Positions 1-5,179 of a DNA stretch of 5,179 nucleotides are shown in pieces. The position numbers were made by a program, and so were the translations under genes. Under the pieces are notes generated by a model that was not told the origin of the DNA, searched no databases, and worked only from the letters and a program-made list of their open reading frames with translations. Source of the stretch: Bordetella sp. (GTDB lineage: Bacteria; Pseudomonadota; Gammaproteobacteria; Burkholderiales; Burkholderiaceae_B). The stretch spans positions 1 through 5,179 of the forward strand of contig DAIDKG010000311.1 in assembly GCA_027450125.1 (NCBI GenBank), read 5' to 3'. Each line of letters opens with the position of its first letter. The stretch's first letter is position 1.

Positions 1-60
1 GGCCGCGTTTGGCCGGGCCGCGTCAGGCCGGGCCGCGTCAGGCCGGGCCGCGTCAGGCCG
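1..60. repeat. Four tandem copies of a 15-bp GC-rich unit
   Basis: Positions 1-15, 16-30, 31-45 and 46-60 are consecutive copies of GGCCGCGTCAGGCCG. The last three are identical; the first has TT instead of CA at unit positions 9-10. The array starts at the window edge, so more copies may lie to the left. Each unit carries GGCC at both ends around six bases, so it could form a small 4-bp stem. The unit length is a multiple of three, so copy-number change would preserve any reading frame crossing it. No gene in the window covers it: it lies past the stop of the LysR gene. It looks like a minisatellite (VNTR-type) in an intergenic or gene-end position. Its function is unknown. Confidence 0.9.
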
Positions 61-69
61 CACTGCATC

Positions 70-92
70 GGGCGGCGGCCTGCCCGCCGCTC
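70..92 (-). terminator. GC hairpin overlapping the LysR stop codon, possible terminator
   Basis: GCGGCGG at 72-78 pairs perfectly with CCGCCGC at 84-90 around a 5-base loop. A G-T and a G-C pair can extend the stem to 70-92. It sits at the 3' end of the minus-strand LysR gene and overlaps its TGA (93-91). No T-run follows on the minus strand, so it is not a classical intrinsic terminator. It could be a transcript-end stabilising hairpin, a Rho-associated end, or a chance structure in GC-rich DNA. Confidence 0.3.
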
Positions 93-1122
93 AGACCAGG
101 ACTTCGGGCGGATCGACGGGCACGCGCTGGCGCGTGGCCGCCTGGGCCTGCGGACTGATCTGGGCGCCCTGCGCCATGAGCCGCTTGCATTCGAGCATGG
201 ACGGGTCGTTCTCGTCGCGTCCGCTCAGCAGCGGACAGCCGGCGAACAGTTCGGCCACCCAGTCGGAAAACGCCCGGATCTTGGGCGAAAGCTGGCGGTT
301 CTGGAGGTAGAGCAGCGAAATGGGCACCGGCGCGGGCCGGTATTCGGGAAGCACTTCGACCAGTTCGCCCTTTTGCATGTGCGGCAGCGCCGCGTAGCGG
401 CCCGTCTGGATGATGCCGAAGCCCTGCAAGGCGCAGGCCAGGTGGGCCGACCATTCATTGACCGAGACGACACCGGGCGGGTCGAAGTGCTGCAGCTGCC
501 CGTCGACCAGAAAATCCCAGCCGTAGTTGCGGCCCGGGCCCAGGAAGTAATGCACGGCATGGTGCTTGTGCAGATCGTCGATCGTGTGCGGCACGCCATG
601 GCGCTCCAGATAGGAGGGCGCAGCGCAGGTGAGCAGCTCGATGGCGCCGATGCGGCGCGCCACCAGGCTGGAGTCCTCGAGCTCGCCCAGGCGGATCACG
701 CAATCGACCGCGTCCTGCACCAGATCCACCTTGCGGTCCGACAGGCCGATGGCAAGTTCCACGTCGGGGTAGCGCTCGTGAAAATCGCACAGCGCGGGAA
801 TGAGCACCAGCGTACCGATGCTGGGCTTGACGTCGACGCGCAGGCGTCCCTGAGGATGCGCCGACACGTCCTGCAGATAGGACTCGGTTTCCTCGACCTC
901 GGCCAGGATGCGCACGCTGTGCTTGTAATAGGCCGCGCCGTCGGGCGTGAGGCTCAGGCGGCGCGTGGTGCGGTTGAGCAGGCGCACGCCCAGATGCTTT
1001 TCGAGGTTCTGGATGATGGTGGTGACAGTGGTGCGCGGCAGCACCAGCGCATCGGCGGCGCGGGTAAAGCTGTTGGCCTCCACCACCCGGGTGAAGACCT
1101 GCATGGCTTGGAAGCGATCCAT
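91..1122 (-). CDS. LysR-family transcriptional regulator (CrgA-like clade)
   Basis: A 343-residue LysR-type DNA-binding regulator, cytoplasmic, probably controlling the divergent efflux operon and its own gene. The N-terminus (MDRFQAMQVFTRVVE) begins a winged helix-turn-helix over residues 1-60. The helix-turn-helix covers about 18-40 (SFTRAADAL...PRTTVTTIIQNL), followed by the family hallmark LGVRLLNRTTRRLSLT at 44-59. A linker helix covers about 62-88. The effector-binding domain spans about 91-295 (RLRVDVKPSIGTLVLIPAL at its start). The frame stays open 17 codons further upstream, but the start at 1122 is preferred: AGGAG sits 5 bases before this ATG and the family N-terminus begins here. 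The last ~43 residues (301-343), rich in Q, A, P and charged residues, extend past the usual LysR end. The N-terminal style matches the large CrgA-like group rather than MexT, whose N-terminus as I recall it is different. Family call is firm; target and effector are inferred. Confidence 0.93.
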   Translation of the reverse strand: MDRFQAMQVFTRVVEANSFTRAADALVLPRTTVTTIIQNLEKHLGVRLLNRTTRRLSLTPDGAAYYKHSVRILAEVEETESYLQDVSAHPQGRLRVDVKPSIGTLVLIPALCDFHERYPDVELAIGLSDRKVDLVQDAVDCVIRLGELEDSSLVARRIGAIELLTCAAPSYLERHGVPHTIDDLHKHHAVHYFLGPGRNYGWDFLVDGQLQHFDPPGVVSVNEWSAHLACALQGFGIIQTGRYAALPHMQKGELVEVLPEYRPAPVPISLLYLQNRQLSPKIRAFSDWVAELFAGCPLLSGRDENDPSMLECKRLMAQGAQISPQAQAATRQRVPVDPPEVLV

Positions 1123-1127
1123 GGAAA

Positions 1128-1132
1128 CTCCT
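1128..1132 (-). promoter_or_regulatory. Ribosome binding site deciding the LysR start
   Basis: On the minus strand AGGAG lies 5 bases (TTTCC) before the ATG at 1122-1120. It supports that start over the upstream in-frame start at 1173. Confidence 0.75.
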
Positions 1133-1147
1133 GGCAAAGGCTGTTTG

Positions 1148-1238
1148 GCCGAAAGCATAGACCATAAACCCACGGATTGTTAGTCTTTGTCGACCAGTAT
1201 TGCCGAAAACATGCCGTTTATCCTGCCGTAGAAAACAT
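1148..1238 (+). repeat. Three direct copies of a GAAARCAT motif (candidate operators)
   Basis: GCCGAAAGCAT at 1148-1158 and GCCGAAAACAT at 1202-1212 differ by one base. A third copy, GCCGTAGAAAACAT at 1225-1238, has the same ends with three extra bases. The GAAA starts are at 1151, 1205 and 1231, so the spacings are 54 and 26 bp, near five and two-and-a-half helical turns. All three are in the same orientation within the AT-richer promoter island. They could be binding sites for the LysR protein or another regulator, but they do not follow the usual inverted T-N11-A LysR layout. Confidence 0.4.
1154..1183 (-). promoter_or_regulatory. Candidate sigma-70 promoter for the LysR gene
   Basis: On the minus strand CTAACA (1183-1178) and TATGCT (1159-1154) are 18 bases apart, each matching four of six consensus positions. 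Transcription would begin near 1147, giving a leader of about 25 bases before the LysR ATG. The -10 box overlaps the GCCGAAAGCAT motif at 1148-1158, so a protein bound there could repress the gene. This is a pattern match only. Confidence 0.25.
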
Positions 1239-1239
1239 T

Positions 1240-1257
1240 CAGAATCACGCCATTCTG
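1240..1257. promoter_or_regulatory. 18-bp perfect dyad, candidate operator
   Basis: CAGAAT at 1240-1245 and ATTCTG at 1252-1257 are exact inverted repeats around a 6-base spacer. Two further half-sites flank them: ATTC at 1237-1240 and GAAT at 1260-1263, making a cluster of alternating ATTC/GAAT. This shape suits a dimeric DNA-binding protein. It lies 132 bp upstream of the adaptor start, at the right border of the AT-richer island. No binding protein can be named from sequence alone; the neighbouring LysR is the obvious candidate. Confidence 0.4.
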
Positions 1258-1269
1258 TGGAATCGGTCC

Positions 1270-1309
1270 CGCCGCACCACGCGGCGACGGTCTTGCGCAG
1301 CGGCAGACC
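1270..1309 (+). other. Two adjacent potential hairpins in the efflux leader
   Basis: CGCCGC at 1270-1275 pairs with GCGGCG at 1281-1286 around a 5-base loop. Immediately after, GGTCT at 1289-1293 pairs with AGACC at 1305-1309 around an 11-base loop. If rightward transcription starts upstream of 1270, both would lie in the 5' untranslated leader of the adaptor gene. No T-run follows, so they do not form a classical attenuator. High GC content makes chance stems common. Confidence 0.25.
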
Positions 1310-1377
1310 CAGCAGCCCGCGCCCCGCGCAGGCAGCCCTCCCTTCCGGTCCGGTTCCCCATTTCTCGCCTCTTCTCC

Positions 1378-1381
1378 AAGG
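1378..1381 (+). promoter_or_regulatory. Ribosome binding site deciding the adaptor start
   Basis: AAGG (within AAGGAAA, 1378-1384) ends 7 bases before the ATG at 1389. The frame is open upstream to a TTG at 1200, but this site and the signal peptide that begins at 1389 fix the start here. Confidence 0.65.
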
Positions 1382-1388
1382 AAACGTC

Positions 1389-2546
1389 ATGACGATTTCT
1401 CGACCCCGCGTTTTTCGCTTCTCGGCTCTGGCCCTGGTGGCGCTGCTGGCCGCCGCAGGCGGCTACGCGGCCCTGGGCGCCGGCGCGCCCGGGCGCGCCC
1501 ACGCCCAGACCGCCGTGCCGGCCGGCGCCCCCGTGGACGTGGCGCCGGCCATCGGCCGCCCCATCATCGACTGGCAGCGCTATTCGGGCCGGCTCCAGGC
1601 CATCGACCGCGTCGACATCCGCCCGCTGGTGTCGGGAACGCTGGCGCAGGTGCATTTCAAGGACGGCGCGCTGGTCAAGAAGGGCGACCTGCTCTTTACC
1701 ATCGATCCGCGCCCTTACGAAGCCGAAGTCGAGCGCGCCGAAGCCCGTGCCGCCTATACCGCGGCTGACCTGGCCCGGGCCAGGCGGCTGCTGGCCGAAA
1801 ACGCCATCGCGCGGCGCGACTACGACCAGAAGGAGAGCGATGCCCGCGCCGCGGCCGCTGCGCTCAAGACGGCCCGTATCAACCTGGGCTATACGCGCAT
1901 CGTCGCGCCGATCGACGGCCGGGTCTCGCGCGCCGAAGTCACCGCGGGCAATGTGGTGTCGGCCGGCGCGTCCTCGGCCGTGCTGACCACCATTGTGTCG
2001 GTGTCGCGCATGTACGCCTCGTTCAACGTCGACGAACAGACCTTCCTGCGCCATGTCGACGCAAACCGCCTGAAAGGCGTGCCCATTCCCGTGCAGATGG
2101 GCCTGGCCGACGAGAAGGGCTATCCGCATCACGGCGTGGTGGCATCGGTGGACAACCAGCTCGACCCCGGGTCGGGCACGATCCGCGTGCGCGCCGTGTT
2201 CGACAACCGCGACGGGCTGATGGTGCCGGGGCTGTACGCACGCGTGCGGCTGGGCGGCAGCGCACCGCACGAGGCCGTGCTGGTCGACGAAAAAGCCATC
2301 GGCACCGACCAGGACAAGCGCTATGTGCTGGTCCTGGACAAGGCCAACCACGCCGACTACCGCGCCGTGAAGCTGGGCGCCAGCGTCGGCACGCTGCGCG
2401 TGGTGACGCACGGCCTGGCCGCCGGCGAGCGCATCGTGGTCGGCGGCCTGCAGCGCGTGCGTCCCGGCGATCTGGTCGCGCCCAATCTCGTGTCCATGGA
2501 CGACCAGGCCGCCCCCATCCAGACCGCCTCGGCAAGCCTGAACTAA
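1389..2546 (+). CDS. RND efflux periplasmic adaptor (membrane fusion protein), MexE/OqxA-like
   Basis: A 385-residue HlyD/AcrA-type adaptor that would bridge the inner-membrane pump and an outer-membrane channel in the periplasm. Residues 1-39 look like a signal peptide: basic start (MTISRPRVFR), hydrophobic core about 11-30, and a likely signal peptidase I site after A-H-A at 37-39. There is no lipobox and no cysteine in the whole protein, so unlike AcrA and MexA it is not predicted to be lipidated. The lipoyl-like domain is split around a short helical hairpin: first half about 73-108 (VDIRPLVSGTLAQVHFKDG, 75-93), hairpin about 109-165, second half about 166-192 (GYTRIVAPIDGRVS). The beta-barrel domain follows at about 205-290, with LDPGSGTIRVRAVFDN at 258-273, and the membrane-proximal domain at about 295-365. 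It is full length for the family. It is followed after 18 bp by the pump gene, so the two are surely one operon. Substrates cannot be read from the sequence. Confidence 0.94.
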   Translation: MTISRPRVFRFSALALVALLAAAGGYAALGAGAPGRAHAQTAVPAGAPVDVAPAIGRPIIDWQRYSGRLQAIDRVDIRPLVSGTLAQVHFKDGALVKKGDLLFTIDPRPYEAEVERAEARAAYTAADLARARRLLAENAIARRDYDQKESDARAAAAALKTARINLGYTRIVAPIDGRVSRAEVTAGNVVSAGASSAVLTTIVSVSRMYASFNVDEQTFLRHVDANRLKGVPIPVQMGLADEKGYPHHGVVASVDNQLDPGSGTIRVRAVFDNRDGLMVPGLYARVRLGGSAPHEAVLVDEKAIGTDQDKRYVLVLDKANHADYRAVKLGASVGTLRVVTHGLAAGERIVVGGLQRVRPGDLVAPNLVSMDDQAAPIQTASASLN

Positions 2547-2564
2547 GAACACCATTCCCTACCC
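2547..2564 (+). other. Short adaptor-pump spacer with no clear ribosome binding site
   Basis: Only 18 bases separate the adaptor TAA from the pump ATG. The spacer is mostly A and C with a pyrimidine patch, and I see no AGGAG-like sequence at proper distance. Translation of the pump may depend on ribosomes finishing the adaptor gene (coupling), or on a weak site such as AAGAA at 2545-2549. Confidence 0.5.
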
Positions 2565-5179
2565 ATGAATATCTCCAAGTTCTTCATCGATCGGCCCATC
2601 TTCGCGGGCGTGCTGTCGGTGCTGGTGCTGCTGGGCGGCCTGCTGGCCATGTTCCAGCTGCCCATTTCCGAATATCCGGAAGTCGTGCCGCCTTCCGTGG
2701 TGGTGCGGGCCCAATACCCCGGCGCCAACCCCAAGGTCATCGCCGCAACCGTGGCCTCGCCGCTGGAGCAATCGATCAACGGCGTCGAAAACATGCTCTA
2801 CATGCAGTCTCAGGCCAATAGCGACGGATCCTTCGCGCTGACGGTCTTCTTTCGCCTGGGCACCGATCCGGACAAGGCCCAGGAACTGGTGCAGAACCGC
2901 GTCTCGCAGGCCCTGCCGCGCCTGCCCGAGGACGTGCAGCGCCTGGGCGTGACCACGGTCAAGAGCTCGCCCACGCTGACCCTGGTGGTGCACCTGATCT
3001 CCCCCGACAACCGCTATGACGCGACCTATCTGCGCAACTACGCGGTGCTCAACGTGAAGGACCGGCTGGCGCGCCTGCCCGGCGTGGGCGACGTGCAGGT
3101 CTGGGGCGCGGGCGACTATGCCATGCGCGTCTGGCTCGACCCGAACCGGGTCGCCGAGCACGGGCTGACGGCCATGGACGTGATCAACGCCATCCGCCAG
3201 CAGAACGTGCAGGTGGCAGCCGGCACCATCGGGGCCTCGCCCAACGCCGGCGACGTGCCCATGCAGTTCTCGGTGAACGCGCGCGGCCGCCTGACGACCG
3301 CGGCGCAATTCGGCCGCATCGTCCTCAAGACCTCGCCAGATGGCGCGGTGACGCGCCTATCCGACGTCGCCCGCATCCGGCTGGACGCACAGGACTATGC
3401 GCTGCGCTCGCTGCTGAACAACAAGCAGGCGGTGGCCATGGCCATCATGCAGGCGCCGGGCTCGAACGCGCTGGACGTGTCCAGCCAGGTGCGCGCGACC
3501 ATGGCGCACCTGGCCAAGGACTTCCCGCCCTCGGTGCAGTACCGCATCGAGTACGACCCCACGCAATTCGTGCGGGCCAGCATCGAGGCTGTGGTGCACA
3601 CGCTGCTGGAGGCCATTGCGCTGGTGGTACTGGTGGTGATCGTGTTCCTGCAGACCTGGCGCGCCTCGGTCATTCCGCTGCTGGCCGTGCCGATCTCCAT
3701 CATCGGCACTTTCTCGCTGCTGCTGGTCTTTGGCTACTCCATCAACGCGCTGTCGCTGTTCGGCATGGTGCTGGCCATCGGCATCGTGGTCGACGACGCG
3801 ATCGTGGTGGTGGAGAACGTCGAGCGCAATATCGAGGCCGGGCTGTCGCCGCGCGAGGCCACTTACCGGGCCATGCGCGAGGTGAGCGGCCCCATCATCG
3901 CCATCGCGCTGACGCTGTGCGCGGTGTTCGTGCCGCTGGCCTTCATGACCGGGCTCTCGGGCCAGTTCTACAAGCAGTTCGCTGTGACCATCGCCATTTC
4001 GACGGTGATCTCGGCCTTCAACTCGCTGACGCTCTCGCCGGCCATGTCGGCCCTGCTGCTCAAGCCGCACAGCGAGCAGACCGACTGGCTGTCGCGCGCC
4101 ATGCACAAGGTGCTCGGCCCGTTCTTTCGCGCGTTCAACCGCGCCTTCGGCCGGGCCTCGGAACGCTACGCCGACGGCGTGGGCGGCGTGCTGCGCCGCA
4201 AGGGCTCCTCGATGCTGGTCTACGCGGTGCTGCTGGCCCTGACCGCGGGCGTGGCCTACATCCTGCCCGGAGGCTTCATTCCCGCGCAGGACAAGCAGTA
4301 CCTGGTGGCCTTCGCCCAATTGCCCAACGGCGCATCGCTCGATCGCACCGACAGCGTGATCCGGCGCATGAGCGACATCGCCCTGCACGAGCCGGGCGTG
4401 AAAAGCGCCATCGCCTTCCCAGGCCTGTCGATCAACGGTTTCACCAACAGTTCGAGCGCCGGCATTGTCTTCGTGACGCTGGACGACTTCGACAAGCGCC
4501 GCAGCGCCAATCTGTCGGCCAATGCCATCGCCATGCACCTGAACCAGAAGTTCGCGGCCATCAAGGATTCGATCGTGGCCGTGTTCCCGCCTCCGCCCAT
4601 CCTGGGCCTGGGCACGCTGGGCGGGTTCAAGCTGCAGATAGAGGACCGCGGCGCGCAGGGCTACGCCGCGCTGGACAAGGCCACGCAGGCCTTCATTGCC
4701 AAAGCGCGGCAGACGCCCGAGCTGGGGCCCACGTTCACCAACTACCAGGTCAATGTGCCGCAGGTCGACGTGGACCTGGACCGAGTCAAGGCCATGCAGC
4801 TGGGCGTGCCGGTGACCGACGTGTTCGACACCATGCAGGTCTATCTGGGCTCGGTGTACGTGAACGACTTCAACCGCTTCGGCCGCGTCTTCCAGGTGCG
4901 CGCCCAGGCCGACGCGCCGTTCCGCTCGCACCCCGAGGACATCCTGCGGCTCAAGACGCGCAACGCCGCCGGCCAGATGGTGCCGCTGTCATCGCTGGTG
5001 ACGATCAAGCAGAGCTTCGGCCCCGAGATGGTGGTGCGCTACAACGGCTACACCGCCGCCGACATCAACGGCGGCCCGGCTCCTGGCTATTCTTCGGCCC
5101 AGGCCGAAGCAGCCGTCGAGCGCATCGCGGCCGAAACCCTGCCGCGTGGCGTGCGCTTTGAATGGACCGACCTGACCTA
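2565..5179 (+). CDS. RND multidrug efflux permease, HAE1 family, MexF/OqxB/BpeF-like (3' truncated by window)
   Basis: Proton-driven inner-membrane pump subunit of a tripartite efflux system. I translated 871 codons from the ATG with no stop or frameshift; family members are about 1,040-1,065 residues, so some 180 C-terminal residues are beyond the edge. The start MNISKFFIDRPIFA is the canonical HAE1 N-terminus. Visible parts: TM1 about 10-28, first periplasmic porter/docking loop about 29-340, TM2-TM6 about 344-500, TM7 about 546-568, then the second loop. TM4 carries the proton-relay pair D410-D411 (GIVVDDAIVVVEN), equivalent to AcrB D407/D408. The partner lysine and arginine of TM10/TM11 lie outside the window. 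The switch-loop motif FPGLSINGFTNSSSAG (618-633), GLGTLGGFKLQIEDR (681-695) and VYLGSVYVNDFNRFGR (759-774) fit the MexF/OqxB/BpeF clade rather than AcrB proper; this clade placement rests on remembered motifs. An outer-membrane factor gene is expected next. Confidence 0.95.
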   Translation, partial: MNISKFFIDRPIFAGVLSVLVLLGGLLAMFQLPISEYPEVVPPSVVVRAQYPGANPKVIAATVASPLEQSINGVENMLYMQSQANSDGSFALTVFFRLGTDPDKAQELVQNRVSQALPRLPEDVQRLGVTTVKSSPTLTLVVHLISPDNRYDATYLRNYAVLNVKDRLARLPGVGDVQVWGAGDYAMRVWLDPNRVAEHGLTAMDVINAIRQQNVQVAAGTIGASPNAGDVPMQFSVNARGRLTTAAQFGRIVLKTSPDGAVTRLSDVARIRLDAQDYALRSLLNNKQAVAMAIMQAPGSNALDVSSQVRATMAHLAKDFPPSVQYRIEYDPTQFVRASIEAVVHTLLEAIALVVLVVIVFLQTWRASVIPLLAVPISIIGTFSLLLVFGYSINALSLFGMVLAIGIVVDDAIVVVENVERNIEAGLSPREATYRAMREVSGPIIAIALTLCAVFVPLAFMTGLSGQFYKQFAVTIAISTVISAFNSLTLSPAMSALLLKPHSEQTDWLSRAMHKVLGPFFRAFNRAFGRASERYADGVGGVLRRKGSSMLVYAVLLALTAGVAYILPGGFIPAQDKQYLVAFAQLPNGASLDRTDSVIRRMSDIALHEPGVKSAIAFPGLSINGFTNSSSAGIVFVTLDDFDKRRSANLSANAIAMHLNQKFAAIKDSIVAVFPPPPILGLGTLGGFKLQIEDRGAQGYAALDKATQAFIAKARQTPELGPTFTNYQVNVPQVDVDLDRVKAMQLGVPVTDVFDTMQVYLGSVYVNDFNRFGRVFQVRAQADAPFRSHPEDILRLKTRNAAGQMVPLSSLVTIKQSFGPEMVVRYNGYTAADINGGPAPGYSSAQAEAAVERIAAETLPRGVRFEWTDLT

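Larger units (their letters stand above)
1123..1388. promoter_or_regulatory. Divergent regulatory region between LysR and efflux operon
   Basis: This 266-bp non-coding stretch separates the two divergently read transcription units, so promoters for both must lie here or be read from it. The half nearest the LysR gene (1141-1260) is 46% G+C, much lower than the surrounding genes, as expected for promoter and operator DNA. It contains three GAAARCAT motifs and an 18-bp dyad, listed separately. The half nearest the efflux genes (about 1264-1377) is GC-rich, with possible hairpins and then a pyrimidine-rich run. Divergent placement next to a LysR gene is the classic arrangement in which the regulator binds the shared region. 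I found no convincing sigma-70 pair for the rightward promoter; TTGTTA at 1177-1182 with TATTGC at 1198-1203 is a weak option with a short spacer. Confidence 0.7.

Noticed and set aside
1..60. CRISPR array
   Set aside because: Units are only 15 bp and directly adjoining, with no spacers and no cas genes in the window.
373..1167. 264-codon plus-strand frame opposite the LysR gene
   Set aside because: It is antisense to a clear LysR coding sequence, and its translation has no recognisable domain.
1172..1200. MexT-type nod-box-like site around GTCGAC-N-AGTAT
   Set aside because: The GTCGA core is present, but the upstream half-site does not match, and the adjacent regulator does not look like MexT.
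1200..1388. Longer adaptor start at a TTG, adding 63 residues in frame
   Set aside because: The added part is not signal-peptide-like and has no ribosome binding site, and it would run through the promoter region. AAGG before the ATG at 1389 and the signal peptide beginning there decide the start.
1177..1392. Possible 71-residue leader peptide whose TGA overlaps the adaptor ATG (ATGA)
   Set aside because: The overlap looks attractive, but the start is a TTG without a ribosome binding site. The composition follows the non-coding DNA, and high GC leaves frames open by chance.
3357..4931. 524-codon open frame on the minus strand inside the pump gene
   Set aside because: The product is low-complexity, rich in H, R, G, Q and V, with no domain. 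It mirrors the codon pattern of the pump gene on the other strand, a common artefact in GC-rich genomes.
3917..5161. 414-codon plus-strand frame suggesting a frameshift in the pump gene
   Set aside because: The main frame from 2565 reads without a stop to the window end and keeps all family motifs throughout, so this is a shifted-frame shadow.

Overview
The window is a high-GC bacterial segment, roughly two thirds G+C with strong G/C third positions. Codon style and protein sequences suggest a betaproteobacterium, most likely Alcaligenaceae (Bordetella/Achromobacter type). That placement is inferred from sequence feel, not from a database search.

Layout: (1) Positions 1-60 are four tandem copies of a 15-bp GC-rich unit, touching the left edge of the window. 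(2) A LysR-type regulator occupies 91-1122 on the minus strand, with a GC hairpin overlapping its stop codon. (3) A 266-bp divergent intergenic region (1123-1388) holds an AT-richer island (46% G+C over 1141-1260, counted by hand) with repeated GAAARCAT motifs and an 18-bp dyad. A GC-rich, then pyrimidine-rich, leader follows it. (4) Reading right, a periplasmic adaptor (membrane fusion protein) gene lies at 1389-2546. (5) After 18 bp comes the inner-membrane RND pump gene, from 2565 through the right edge of the window (871 codons present, 3' end missing).

How they work together: the adaptor and pump would form two parts of a tripartite drug/solvent efflux machine of the HAE1 family, closest by signature motifs to the MexEF / BpeEF / OqxAB clade. 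The outer-membrane channel gene is not in the window and would be expected just downstream. The divergent LysR gene is positioned to control the pump operon and itself from the shared intergenic region. I see no transposon, CRISPR array, RNA gene or clearly novel system. The core genes are an ordinary efflux locus, and the less explained parts are the tandem repeat at the left edge and the repeated and dyad motifs between the divergent genes.
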